Shown in pieces: positions 50,996 to 62,320 of a stretch of 64,000 nt of DNA. Both the position numbers and the translations under genes were made by a program. Below the pieces are notes generated by a model. The model did not search any database and was not told the origin of the DNA. It was given only the letters and a program-made list of their open reading frames with translations. The stretch's first letter is position 1; each line of letters begins with the position of its first letter. Source of the stretch: Polydactylus sextarius (lineage: Eukaryota > Chordata > Actinopteri > Polynemidae); the NCBI GenBank assembly GCA_016801845.1, contig CM028912.1, positions 6,137,501-6,201,500 on the forward strand, written 5' to 3'.

Positions 50996-53220
50996 GTTCC
51001 TCAGTCCTGTTGATTGTAGTATTAATGTTAATAGTAAATGATTTCCTCCAGCTGTAAGTTTTTCATTAAGACACCTTCAACTGGTTTCATTTCCGTGTTG
51101 CTTTGCAGTAGAAATCCAGTGTTTCCATGTTTCCATGATCTTCTCATTGGGTTTGAAAGGTCATGGCTGGTGAGAAACATAGGTACTGGATACGTTTTGA
51201 TGTTCAGTGCTACCTATTCCCTCTCTCTAACCCCCCTGAGCCCCTCTGATCTACTCTTCAGCTCATTAAAACACCCTCTCCACCTCCACATTAGCATCAG
51301 AGTCATGGTCAGACTGCTTTGTGTTATAAGGGAGGAAAACAATATCAATAACAACAACAAAAACAATAGTAGCCTTTGGTCCAGGGAGGAGAGGAGGAAA
51401 AAAAAGGTCTTTGATAATGTACATCAAAGAGAGGCGCTGAAGTAGGCTGTGTTTTCACTGTGTGCAAGCCAAGGTCATCTCTGATCCTGTGTGTGTGGCG
51501 TTAGTGTTCGGGGCCGCTCTGATGACACAAGGTGAACTGGGTCTGCAGGACATTTCCTCAAGGATGGGAAGTCAAACACTGCAGCCAGTAAAGTCGTGTT
51601 GGAGGTTAAAGTCGTGCTCCTTGATTGTTGATAATTTCTGTTCTTTTTTTTTTTCTGTTTGTGTGTCTTATAAAGGTCTGTCAGTAGTTATTTAATCTAA
51701 AGTTTGAGACCACAACTACCTAATACGACTAAAAATGTCTGTACAACAAGAAACTTGCATCTGTGTTGCAAAAGTACAAGGCTGCAGGACTTAGTTTGGT
51801 TCACCGAGAGAGAGAGATAGAAAGTGTCTGAGAGGATCCGGGCTCCTGTAAGCCTTTAGTTCTGGTGATAATTTACATTTTCTGCTGCGACTGGACAGTA
51901 GTTTTCTGTTCTCTTTCCTCCAGACGCACCAACAATGTCCGTGAGATGTTGTTTCTTCTTTTTTTATGACCGCAAAATTAGATAAGATGCATTGAATTAC
52001 AGTATTTGGAAATTTGACAGTGAAGCTTTTCCTCCATTTTGTTTAAAGTTGTGTTTTGTTGCATAAAAGGACAAAAATATTATGTATATAAATTCTATAG
52101 TTTTCTCGCATTGTGTTGGTAATGTAATCATGACTGAATCATGTTTAGTGGCAATGTTTTAGTTTTTTTTTTTTTTTTTTTTTTGGATGAATGGATAAAA
52201 TATTATATCTATTTACAGCAGATTTACAGAAAACACAAATGTCACATTTGAGATGGGGATTTGCATTCAAAGTCTGTGGTTAGCCAACAAAAATGCTTCG
52301 GTTAAAGTTTGGGGGAAAAGATCACGGTTTTGGTCAAACTTTAATAAAGACATTGTGTCTAAATGTCACTGTGAACTTTTTCTGTATTAAACCAAACCAC
52401 AATCTTTCCCTGATCTCAGAGCTGTGATTTAACAGAACCATCAAAAAGATGACTAATGCTGCACTCACTACAAGTGGATATTGTTCTGTAAAACTGGATA
52501 CTTTGGCAAAAAAAACAAATATGTTGTCTGTGTAGATTTTACTCAAAACTTTAGTATTATATATCGTATTTGCCAAACTAATTTGCCAAGTTTTAGATCA
52601 ACATCATATCCTCATCATGTTTATATAAAGTATAATTTAGTTGCAATTACGTTTACTTCAAATATTAGCTGTTGCAAATTAGTTGCATATAAATGTAATT
52701 TTAGGTGACAAGGGTGGAAATGGTTGTAAGATTGTGTTCACCTCTTTATGAGGTGTTTATAGTTTGTAACTAATGGTTTTATTAATGGCTAACAAATGTA
52801 TCTGAGCTTCTTACTTGGAAATTCATCAGGAAGATTTTGTGCCCAAGTGGTTGCAGTTGTAAATGTTAATGTTGTTAATAAATGTGATGTGGTGCAGATG
52901 CTCTGCAGCTGTTTGCTGGAGGGGAAGTAGTTGAACAAAAATACAAAAGGTTTGACAAAACAATCTTTACTTATTCTCCACTTTCTCTCTTTTTTTCTTG
53001 AGCTTTTGATCATGTAACCCAGTTTTCATCAGCAGGTACTTTGTTTAGCCGCAATGGAGAAAACTTTTCATCTGTGTTACAGTCAACTTACCGTTCACTT
53101 ACAGACTTTTTCCAAAGATTTCCACTACATTGTTCTACATTTGAAGGCCACGTTTCCTCAGTTGTTACCTATTGACGGAAATGTTAAGTTAGGAAAGATT
53201 AAACTTAAGATACTTAAAAT

Positions 53221-53863
53221 TTAAAGCGATGGTCTGGAATAATTCAAACCCAGGGTCTATTTCACCAAGAATAGCAAGTCAAACACCCCCTCAAGAGCTA
53301 TTTTACGTTGGTCGAAGTAATTTCAAGTTTGATTGCCTTTTATTTTCACAACCAAATAGTTAAAAATGAATACAAAAGGTGCGGTTAGCCAAATGTATCT
53401 AAATTGTCATTTTTAACCAGTAATAAAACTCAAAATCAGCAGATTCATCATTTTCCAGAACAACAGGCCAATGTGTCAGTGAAGAATGAACAAAATGACA
53501 AATATACTCATCAGAAACACTCTTCATCACCAGTTGTTAAGAAAAAAGACGTTGGGTAAGTCTTGTGAAATGGTATTTTTAATAAACTCTCGGTTCAGTT
53601 ACTAACTTATCAGTACTTTGGTTTATGTGTAGAGACCCTATTCATGCTGCTGAAGTGAAGTGAAGTGATATTTTGAACTTTATTAGTGGTTAAAAAATGA
53701 CAATTTAGATACGTTTGGCTACACTGCCCCATTTACTTTCATTGTTAATTAAACGGTCAAACTCAATATTAATTCGACCAACATAGAATATCTCTTGAGG
53801 AGGTGTTTGACATGTATTTGTGGTGAAACCCTGTGTTCAAATTACTCCAGACCATCACTTTAA
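53221..53863. mobile_element. TTAA-flanked fold-back element (MITE, piggyBac-like target)
   Basis: The element at 53225-53859 (635 bp) has long inverted repeats. The left arm starts AGCGATGGTCTGGAATAATT and the right arm, read on the minus strand, starts AGTGATGGTCTGGAGTAATT. Pairing continues through CAAACACC.CCTCAAGAG, TTGGTCGAA and ATCTAAATTGTCATTTT, so the arms are about 180 bp. TTAA flanks both ends (53221-53224 and 53860-53863), the usual piggyBac target. No transposase is present. Confidence 0.75.
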
Positions 53864-55289
53864 TTAAGGAACATTAATAAACAGGCCCCTTTTACATTAA
53901 TTTTAATGTGTCATTAGAAGGTATTGCCACTTTAAATAAACATAGAAGACTACAAACATTTATCAAATCTGTGCTTGATGAACTTTACATTAACATGTCC
54001 ACAAAAACATATCTGATCTGTCATATTCAATGTTCAATCTCTTCAAGATTAAACTTAATCAGTCAGACTGTATCTTGTCTATCATTAAAACACTTAATGT
54101 GTAACTTAATAATTATTAATAATTTAAATTTTAAACTAACTGAAAACAAAAATAGCATTTTTTCCACTCCCTCCTTTGAGCATGTGATGGGAGTTGTAAC
54201 TCTTGAAGTGTTCAGTGTCGATGTGAAGCGCTCCTCACTGTGCAGTGAATAAGTGTTAATTCCAAAGCTGCATGGCGTTGATGACGTGCTGCGTTTAAAG
54301 GTATTCACTGTATTTATTTAATTAGATACCACTGTAAGGCGTCTTGATTGATGTCTCAGCTGATCCGCTCAGATGCGTTTACAGAAACACTCACGTGTTC
54401 AGCAGCATTCTTTTGTTATGCTCTTCTCAAATTACTAGCATACAAAAAAAATCATTATACTTCTTATCACCCCGATGAATAATCACAGGTTGTTGTTTTT
54501 TTTCTTTTAATAGTACAGAAATGCAAAAAGACAACTTATAAATGATACTATAATCATCCATAATTAGATGTAACTAATAAATTACAAACACTGCTGTGAA
54601 ATTATGATACATGATCTAGTGGAGCAGGACCACAAGACCATGAATCAAAATGCCACAATCTGCTCCGCCACTTGTATCAGAAGTCACTTAATATTTCAGT
54701 ATGTGATACTTCCTTCTTTGCCTGTTGAACCCACCTGAGAAATCATCTTAACTACAGAGAGCCTTTATAACCACGTGGACCTCAGAGAAATCTGTCCATT
54801 CATGAAAGGCTCAGGGCCAGCCAGGCTCAGCCAGACCAGCCCTTTAGGGACACCCGCTGTTTGACTTGGCTCTCGACCGTGCTCGGGTACAGGGCTGCAG
54901 TTGTCCGTAGCCACAGGCTGCAGAGCTGCAGGTATTTCCTGACTAAACTTCTCTGTCATACCGTTTGCAATCATATTCGCAGGACGACAAGGGAAACTGT
55001 AGAGAGAAAGAGAGAGAGCGTGGATAAAATCTCATTAGATACCAATGTGGGAAGATACTGATACAACCACACATGTAATCACAATGTATGTCTTTATTTC
55101 TTGAGCTTTCTTAAAAGCTAAGAGGAAATTAAAAACCTCAAAGGTTTCGTCTTCTTTAATCCAACTTCCATGTTTTATTTTTTCAGCTATGTAAACATCA
55201 TATTTTTATGTAGGTTGTGACTTTATCTGAATGCACTTAAAGCCCAAGAGTCTAATGTCGTCTGAATTTTCCTCCTGTTTTCTTCACTG

Positions 55290-55400
55290 ATGGCCCAGAT
55301 GTTGCTTTCCCGCATTTAGTTTAGAATACATATTCATCAAAGACTTCAATGCCATCATTCCCAGAACATCTTTCATCATTATGTTAATGCATATAGACAC
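55290..55400. promoter_or_regulatory. candidate conserved regulatory block 11
   Basis: Contains CAGATGTTGCTTTCCCGC, GAATACATATTCATCAAAG and CATTATGTTAATGCATATAG in complex sequence just upstream of a CA array. Homeodomain and POU-like cores are visible. Confidence 0.3.
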
Positions 55401-55454
55401 TTAGAAATGGGTAAATTTCAGTCCCCTGCACACACCTGCAAGCTCCTGGGCACA

Positions 55455-55455
<1 letters not shown>

Positions 55456-55489
<34 letters not shown>

Positions 55490-55500
55490 GCACGCACACA
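55456..55500. repeat. (CA)n/(CACG)n microsatellite
   Basis: CA units followed by three CACG units, read directly. Confidence 0.9.
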
Positions 55501-55559
55501 CTGAAAAACAGAGATGAGTGATGTCTTTGTAACGTTTCCCCACTGCATTTTCTCTGTGC

Positions 55560-55760
55560 TGTTCCCTGTCACTTTGGCCTCTTTCAAATTATCCGTTGGG
55601 ATTAATTAATGAACGTAATTTTCACACATTAACTTCCCCCTCACACGTACATAATGGGCTGGCCCACAACAGTGTTTAACCAGTGCATCTGTCCGTTGGG
55701 TGTCATCATTTAAGTCACAGCGGGGGTTTGTAATTGACAATTGTTCCAGTGTGGTAAGCA
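55560..55760. promoter_or_regulatory. candidate conserved regulatory block 12
   Basis: About 4.4 kb upstream of the pou3f3 start. Contains TTGGGATTAATTAATGAACG, CACATTAACTTCCCC, TGTCATCATTTAAGTCACAG and GTTTGTAATTGACAATTG. Flanks are simple repeats and pyrimidine tracts, so the block stands out by complexity. Confidence 0.35.
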
Positions 55761-56539
55761 CAACTGCCCCCTCCTTCCCTTCCCTCTTCTTCCTCTCCTC
55801 CATCCAGCGTCTCTTCACTTTGCTATGAGTGATTCCACCACATCAAGTGCAGTTGAGAAATTGGTGTCTGTCCTGGCAAACTCTTCATGCCTTATGAATC
55901 ATCTTTAAACTCAGTTATCGACTGAGTAGCAATTTAAAATGTCACATCATAGCGCATTAAGACACATGTCCAAACCTCAGAGATGTCTCCTGCTTTTAGA
56001 TTTGAATACAATTTGTCATGTTTGTCTCATATTTCTCTGTCCATAAATGGGGGGCTATACTTTGATCATTTCCCTTCTATATCTTCTGTTTGCTACTTTC
56101 TCTCTCTGCAGCTCCACTACCACACTTTGTCTTCCCTCGTTTCTGTCTCTGCCTCTCTTCTCCTCTCGGCTGCCTCTGCTTCTGATTTAAACACGCAGCA
56201 GGGGGGTTTGTGGGTAGAGGCTCACGCTGTGAAGGATCCCTCTGACTCAGGGAGAGCTGAAGGTCAAACACACTCATGATCAGAACCACAAGATGACACC
56301 ATGCAGATAAGTTGCGTCGTCTCAGCAGCGTTGTCAAAGCAGGTCCATTTTGTAAACAGTACGTCATCATCACAGAAAATGAATCAATGGAAAAAAAAAA
56401 GGTTTCAGATGCTCACTTGATTGAAGCCGAAAATAGAGGAAGCTCTTATTATAATCTCTGCAGAAAATGCTGATCAACTTAATAACTGTGACGACACCAG
56501 CAGCAACAACAACAACAGTGTCATCCTCACAAACTTAAT

Positions 56540-56571
56540 GTTTTGTTTTGTTTTGTTTTGTTTTGTTTTGT
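56540..56571. repeat. (GTTTT)n pentanucleotide repeat
   Basis: Six perfect units. Confidence 0.9.
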
Positions 56572-56749
56572 CTGTCTGCCGTGTGTTTTCTCTCTCCTCT
56601 TAATTAGATGGACCTTTGACTGACAAAGCAAACAGAACTGAAACAAGAGCATGAACAAGAGAAAATCATCTGTTTCTTTGAATGGAAAACTCCTGGAGCC
56701 CAGATGAAGGTTTCTTTTTTTTTTTCTTCCTTTTTCTCCTTTGCAATTT

Positions 56750-57060
56750 TTGTTGGAAGCATTTGCATATTTCAAAAGTCTACCAAAGAAAATAGCCCGG
56801 GGGTAGAAATGGCCGATCTGCATATTGAAGACTCAACAGAGGGCGAGGAGTGAGGAGACGGAGAGAGAAAGCGAGAGAGAGAAAGGGGAGGGGGGGGTGA
56901 GAGAGAGAGAGAGAGAACATCTCTGTGTAAGTGATTTGAAGATGATCTAAAAGAAACAATAATTTCAATTAGCTGATGGTGTTGTCCTCATTATGCCGGA
57001 TTAATTGCAGTATTCACTACAACTAAAACAGCTTATTTGCGTAGTTGTCAAGCAGCCCCA
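56750..57060. promoter_or_regulatory. candidate pou3f3 upstream enhancer with octamer
   Basis: About 3.1-3.4 kb upstream of pou3f3. A perfect octamer ATTTGCAT (POU site) is at 56761-56768. A GA tract (56857-56913) separates it from a dense block: AACAATAATTTCAATTAGC (SOX-like plus CAATTAG at 56966-56972), CCGGATTAATTGCAG (GGATTA at 56998-57003) and TTGCGTAGTTGTC. A second GA tract follows. The octamer could allow POU autoregulation, but octamers occur several times elsewhere in the window. Confidence 0.4.
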
Positions 57061-57120
57061 TGGAGCGAGAGACAGAGAGGGAGGGAGGGAAAGAGAGAGA
57101 GAGAGAGAGGGAGAGCAGAG
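57061..57120. repeat. GA-rich purine tract
   Basis: Runs of GAGAGA and GGGAGGGA; a companion GA tract is at 56857-56913. Confidence 0.85.
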
Positions 57121-58479
57121 AGAAAAATGTGCATCATAAGAAGGCCTCTTCACCCAGCTTCCTTCATGAATAACAAATAGAGGACCAGTGCTGTGACCAG
57201 CCAGCACAACACATGAAAAACATTACTGCATTCCCTGAGTCGTCTGGTTTTCTCTACACTCCTTTTGCTGAAAACATGACAAACACTGTGCCGCTTTTGT
57301 ACGGCTCCTCCACACGTTTCCACTTTGTTTTTTCTGAACGTAGCTCAACAATAAACAGGTTTTCAATAGCTGTGGAATAACAACCTCACAGTGAAACCTA
57401 AAAAATTCTTGTTGCCAAGATGAATCAATGTCTTGTCGAGTGGATGGTTTCTACGTTGTAACTGATGATTAATAAATCATCCTCTAATGCTTCACAGACA
57501 TCAGAACAAGGTTCTGGTCGTCAGTCTGTGTTAAACCCCTCTGGCTGCTGTATCTTCCTCCCATATGACGCTCCTTAATGACTACTGGTAATTAGTCAGT
57601 AAAGGGTTATTACAATAATCAGTCTGCGGTTGTGAATGTGACATTTGTAGATTAGAACTAATGTCCTTAAAATAGTTAAATTATTTGCTGATGACTAACA
57701 GACCGTCAGTAGAACTAGATGTGGATATATTGACAGTGATCTGTGTCTGTAGGATGTATCGTGATTTATTCTCTATACAGATTTCTGACTGACTGATGAT
57801 GAAGAAAGACTAATGTGAAGAAAGACACTGATTAGCAAAAACAAAAAAACAAACAAATTTTTTAGACTTTGAACTTTTGTGGTGCATTACATTTGCTTTG
57901 TAGCCCTTTAGAATAATAGTCCATTTGAAGGACTGTTTTATTAGTTACCCTCGGGAAAGCAGCTGTAATGTATCTGCACTAAAATCAAAAATCTTAACAA
58001 ATGAATACATAACATTCCCAAATGCAGGCATGGATTTTTCTAAGAATCCTTCCTTCATTACTAATTAACATTTATAACCAAGTGTCACGCAGAAGAAACA
58101 TTTATGCCAGGAGGGAATTTTCTTTCATCTCCTGTCTTTATGAAAACTGATCTATAAAGCAAAAGTAAAGTGTTAACTAACCATTTATAAAGTTTTTGTA
58201 GAGACTTTTATTGTTTTAAACAGTATGTAAAGCTACAAACAGTTGAGATGAGTTATGTAAGTGAATATGTTGCCTCAGAGTATAAACTCTGACACCTAAA
58301 TAGGAAACTTTCTTTTTCTGAACAGACATGATTGAAATAAACAAAATATGGAAAACATTTCTAAATTCCCGAACTGTCTCCACTGGGACTGACACATTTT
58401 GTCCAATGCTCACTGAATTTATTGTGGCTTTAAAATGTTCGATTGTGTTTTTCATAACCCTTCTCATCTACTTTTTGGT

Positions 58480-58506
58480 AATATATATATATATATATAT
58501 ATATAT
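58480..58506. repeat. (TA)n microsatellite
   Basis: About 13 perfect TA units. Confidence 0.9.
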
Positions 58507-58793
58507 TGTACATTTACATTTTTGTCGATACAGAATTTTATTAGCCTGTATCTACTTACTTTTAATTGTATTCGAATTGTATCATACATCCTCAGACAAA
58601 TCTAAATGTAATTCAGACATGATGCTAAACATACTTTGATCTGTTTAACTGTTAGGACAAAAGCATATTGGATAAACTTGTTTTTGTGTCTTTTTAAACA
58701 TGATTTTATCTTTTGAAAAAGATCTGACACAAATCTGCTGAAAAACAAAAAATATGACATTAATTGAGCTGCACCTGGCTCTCTCTCTCTCAT

Positions 58794-58804
58794 ACACACA
58801 CACA

Positions 58805-58856
<52 letters not shown>
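58794..58856. repeat. (CA)n microsatellite
   Basis: About 30 CA units with one CT interruption. Confidence 0.95.
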
Positions 58857-58860
<4 letters not shown>

Positions 58861-59194
58861 AAACTTCATACGTCTCAATCGATGCTCTCCTCTTTTCAAA
58901 GCCCCTTAAATCCGAGGTAGAAAATTATTCCCCACTACACGTTTATTTAAGAAACCATCCATAAACTGACCCCAGCATGGAAACATCCCACCAGAGCAGT
59001 TTTTTTTTTTTTCAGGTTGGAAAAAAAATCAAACTGCTGGTTGGTTTTATGCACCTTCAGCGCTCACCAGAGCGGCGCGTCACGCCACTGTGGCCTTTCC
59101 TTTACCATATGAAAAGGAGAGCACATTAAGATGCAAGAGGCGTACAAACCCCCTGTTTACCCAAAGCCGACTTGAGTATCCTTGACACAGGCCT

Positions 59195-60128
59195 CGCTGC
59201 ACTGCGTTATTATAAAAAGAAATAACTGTACGGTATCATTTTTTTTTTTATCTAGAATAACTTCATATAACGTCATTTTAATAATCTTTATTACGCACTT
59301 TTATATTTTAGGGGACGTTTTGTTTGTTGCAGGTTTTCTTGCTCTTTTGCTTTTCTAATAATTCACAGAGCCTCGGGCTGCTTTGCGTGTTCTTAAAGAC
59401 ACAGTCGGGTTCTGTATCTGTTTTTCTGTTTTTCCTCTCTATTGTAATATTTTCGAGCATACTGTTGCTTTTTTTTGAAGCAGCAAGAACTTTGTGCACC
59501 CGAGGCTCCACTGAGAGACGCACCAACTCCTCTTCGTCTGTGCGTCCAATCAGCGGGAGCTTTGCAGAGTCTTCCAGTTGTAATTGGATAGAGATGGAAG
59601 AGGAATTACGCAGTTTTGGCACAAAGTAAACACACGCTCGTCTCCTTCGCTGCGTGGAGGACACACACAGGATAAGAGCAGATGGAGTGAGCGACACATC
59701 TGATCGGACCGCAGAGGCTTTAAAAGTTTTACTCGTTGTCGTTAATCCTGTTTAAAAACGTTAATATCAGAGAGTTTTTGTCTTTTTTTTCTTTTGGCGC
59801 GGATCAAACAACGTGGTCTTCAGTATCATCAGGTCTGTGGATTACGCACGGCGGAGCTCACGGGACAGACAAAAGTTTTGAAACTATCTTTTTGTCTCAC
59901 AGGAATGCGTAACAAAGTGTGTCTTACACAGGTCTGATCACACCCACGTTAACTAACTAACTAAAATTATCATCTAAGTCTACATGGAGTGATTTGACTT
60001 TTTTTTTTTATTTCGCAAAAAACGCCGCATGCTGATATAGACTGAATTTATTTATGGATTAGAATAAAGTGGGACTTTAATTCAGCTTCAGAAGAGAGAA
60101 AAATATATCAACATATATGCTTTGGGGA
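59195..60128 (+). promoter_or_regulatory. pou3f3: pou3f3 promoter and 5' UTR region
   Basis: A good TATA box TATAAAAAGA at 59211-59220 lies about 910 bp before the start codon. A CCAAT box (59546-59550, GTCCAATCAGCGGG) lies about 580 bp before it. Either could mark the main start site, so the 5' UTR may be 500-900 nt. CpG density rises from about 59040 on. A 129-codon minus-strand open frame (59697-59308) resembles no known protein and is probably chance. Confidence 0.45.
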
Positions 60129-61412
60129 ATGGCAACAGCCACCTCAAGTCCGTACCTCGCCAGCAGCAGGATTTTATCCGGCCCGGTCCTTCACTCAGAT
60201 CGGAGGGGAGGTGGCATGCAGCCGGGCAGCACCGCTGTGACCACGGTTTCTAGTGGATACAGAGGGGACCCTTCAGTTAAGATGGTGCAGAGTGATTTCA
60301 TGCAAGGAGCCATGGTGGCGAGTAACGGGGGCCACATGCTAAGCCACGCTCACCAGTGGGTGACATCGTTGCCTCACGCTGCAGCCGCAGCAGCCGCAGC
60401 CGCGGTGGCAGCAGTGGAGGCCGGTTCCCCCTGGCCCCCCAGCTCCCAACCGCAAGAGTTGAAGAGAAACACCGGCAGAGAGGACCTCCACTCAGGCTCC
60501 GCTCTGCACCACAGATCCCCTCATCTGGGACCCCATCAGACGCACCCGGGAAGTTGGGGTGGCACCTCCGCAGCGCACATCAGCATCACAGAAGGGCAGC
60601 AGCAGCAGCAACAGCAACAGCAGCAGCAGCAGCAGCAGTCTCTCATCTACTCCCAGACAGGCGGGTTCACAGTCAACGGGATGCTCAGCTCACACGTCGG
60701 GCAAAGCCTCGTGCACCCTGGTCTAGTGCGCGGGGAGTCCCCAGACCTGGATCACGGCGGCCAGCATCATCATCACCATCATCACCATAATCACCACACG
60801 CACCTTCATCAGCATCACGGCGTGAGCCACGAGCCGCACTCAGACGAGGACACCCCCACGTCTGATGATTTGGAGCATTTCGCCAAACAGTTCAAACAGC
60901 GACGGATCAAGCTGGGCTTCACTCAGGCTGATGTGGGCTTAGCTTTGGGCACCCTGTACGGCAACGTGTTCTCTCAAACCACCATCTGCAGATTTGAAGC
61001 GCTTCAATTGAGCTTTAAAAACATGTGCAAGCTGAAACCTCTACTCAACAAATGGCTGGAAGAGGCTGATTCAACGACCGGGAGCCCGACCAGTATCGAT
61101 AAGATCGCCACCCAAGGCAGGAAGAGAAAAAAGCGCACGTCCATCGAAGTGAGCGTAAAAGGTGCACTGGAGAGCCACTTCCTCAAGTGTCCCAAACCGT
61201 CCGCGCAGGAGATCACCTCCCTGGCGGACACTCTGCAGCTCGATAAGGAGGTGGTCAGGGTCTGGTTCTGCAACCGCAGACAGAAAGAGAAGCGCATGAC
61301 GCCTCCTGGACTCCCACGTACCCCGGAGGACGCGTACTCACAGGTGGGCAGCATGGGACCAGACACTCCGTCCCCCTCCATAGACTGCAAGAGGATGTAC
61401 AGCGACACGTGA
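60129..61412 (+). CDS. pou3f3: POU class 3 homeobox 3 (Brn-1), intronless
   Basis: Single-exon, 427-residue transcription factor active in the nucleus, with known roles in forebrain and kidney development. The start at 60129 (MATATSSPYL) matches the family N-terminus and has a good Kozak context; an in-frame ATG 12 nt upstream is weak (T at -3). Features in order: KMVQSDFMQGAM, poly-Ala (about 60377-60420), a 14-residue poly-Gln (60597-60638), GGFTVNGMLSSHVGQSLVHP, a His-rich tract (60762-60817), PHSDEDTPTSDDLEHF, POU-specific domain about residues 245-314, linker with SPTSIDKIATQG, POU homeodomain about 331-389 with the recognition-helix motif VRVWFCNRRQ. Homopolymer tracts are shorter than in mammals. 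The C-terminus (IDCKRMYSDT) differs from the mammalian LQTSVQ ending. Which teleost paralogue (a or b) it is was not determined. Confidence 0.95.
   Translation: MATATSSPYLASSRILSGPVLHSDRRGGGMQPGSTAVTTVSSGYRGDPSVKMVQSDFMQGAMVASNGGHMLSHAHQWVTSLPHAAAAAAAAAVAAVEAGSPWPPSSQPQELKRNTGREDLHSGSALHHRSPHLGPHQTHPGSWGGTSAAHISITEGQQQQQQQQQQQQQQSLIYSQTGGFTVNGMLSSHVGQSLVHPGLVRGESPDLDHGGQHHHHHHHHNHHTHLHQHHGVSHEPHSDEDTPTSDDLEHFAKQFKQRRIKLGFTQADVGLALGTLYGNVFSQTTICRFEALQLSFKNMCKLKPLLNKWLEEADSTTGSPTSIDKIATQGRKRKKRTSIEVSVKGALESHFLKCPKPSAQEITSLADTLQLDKEVVRVWFCNRRQKEKRMTPPGLPRTPEDAYSQVGSMGPDTPSPSIDCKRMYSDT
60597..60638 (+). repeat. pou3f3: coding (CAG/CAA)14 poly-glutamine tract in pou3f3
   Basis: Fourteen Gln codons, mostly CAG with two CAA, between the poly-Ala and the His-rich tract. 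It is probably variable in length between individuals or species. Confidence 0.9.
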
Positions 61413-61704
61413 AAATGACTTTAAAATTACGGACAGGAAATCTAAACAACGTGAAGTGTTTGAATAGATTTTTAGAGAAATGTTCCCCTCGAATGATTAG
61501 AATATTTGGTTAACTTTTCTTACAGTACGTATGTCCATTGATCCGCATTAATGTTATCCCGCGTGTGTTCATTTCAGAGCAGCACAGTTGTCTACTTTTT
61601 ATGCATTATGCACTATGAATCAGCCTTTGGGACAAACAGTTAATTAAAAGTCTATATGAATACAAAACAATCCTAAATGCACCAAAAGATTACAGCATAA
61701 AGAA

Positions 61705-61797
61705 AATAAAAATATATAAAAAAATTTAAGAGACTTTGAAACCAAGAGATCCAAACTGAAAAAGGCTCTTTACCTTTCTCTGTGCTGTCAAAATAAA
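61705..61797 (+). terminator. pou3f3: candidate poly(A) signals of pou3f3
   Basis: AATAAA hexamers at 61705-61710 and 61792-61797, about 290-390 bp after the stop, and another at 62194-62199. Use of a particular one cannot be decided here; POU3F3 transcripts often have long 3' UTRs. Confidence 0.45.
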
Positions 61798-61799
61798 AG

Positions 61800-62254
61800 T
61801 TCCCTTGTGATGCTGCAGATTTTAATGTCCCACAGGCTAAACTGGGCTGTAATCTATGTTTTAAATGAAAGACATTGATTTAATGCGCTTTATTCAGCAT
61901 TAAGTTGTTTTCTAATAAGCAATAATTTATCCTCCTTTAAAGGTGTTTTTCACTTTTGTGTTGTGTGCCAGTGGGTTTATGTTGTGACACAGTTTAAGAC
62001 AAAGTCAAAGAACAGAAATCATTTCAGTATTGTATTTTTCCTTCATAGGAAACTTCTTCCTTTCTTTAAATTAGCAAACATTTCCCTTAAGTTAATGTAC
62101 AAGTAAGTTTGCTGTGTATTCTCCTGTGATGATTTTTTGGATTATTTATTTTCCCCCCACTGTGTTTATTTTCATGGAATAGACTAATTATTTAATAAAT
62201 TTTACATAAGGGAAAAGTGTGTTAAGATATATGAGGTGGCCATTATTATGAAGC

Positions 62255-62320
<66 letters not shown>

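Noticed and set aside
59308..59697. 129-codon minus-strand open frame upstream of pou3f3
   Set aside because: No recognisable domain; it overlaps the probable pou3f3 promoter and 5' UTR. It could still lie in a divergent non-coding RNA, but there is no evidence for a protein.
60117..60128. pou3f3 start at the upstream in-frame ATG 60117
   Set aside because: Weak context (T at -3), and the family N-terminus begins at the second ATG (MATA..).
60356..60790. 144-codon + strand frame inside pou3f3
   Set aside because: An alternative frame of the pou3f3 N-terminal low-complexity region; the poly-Ala/Arg/Ser composition is a shadow effect.
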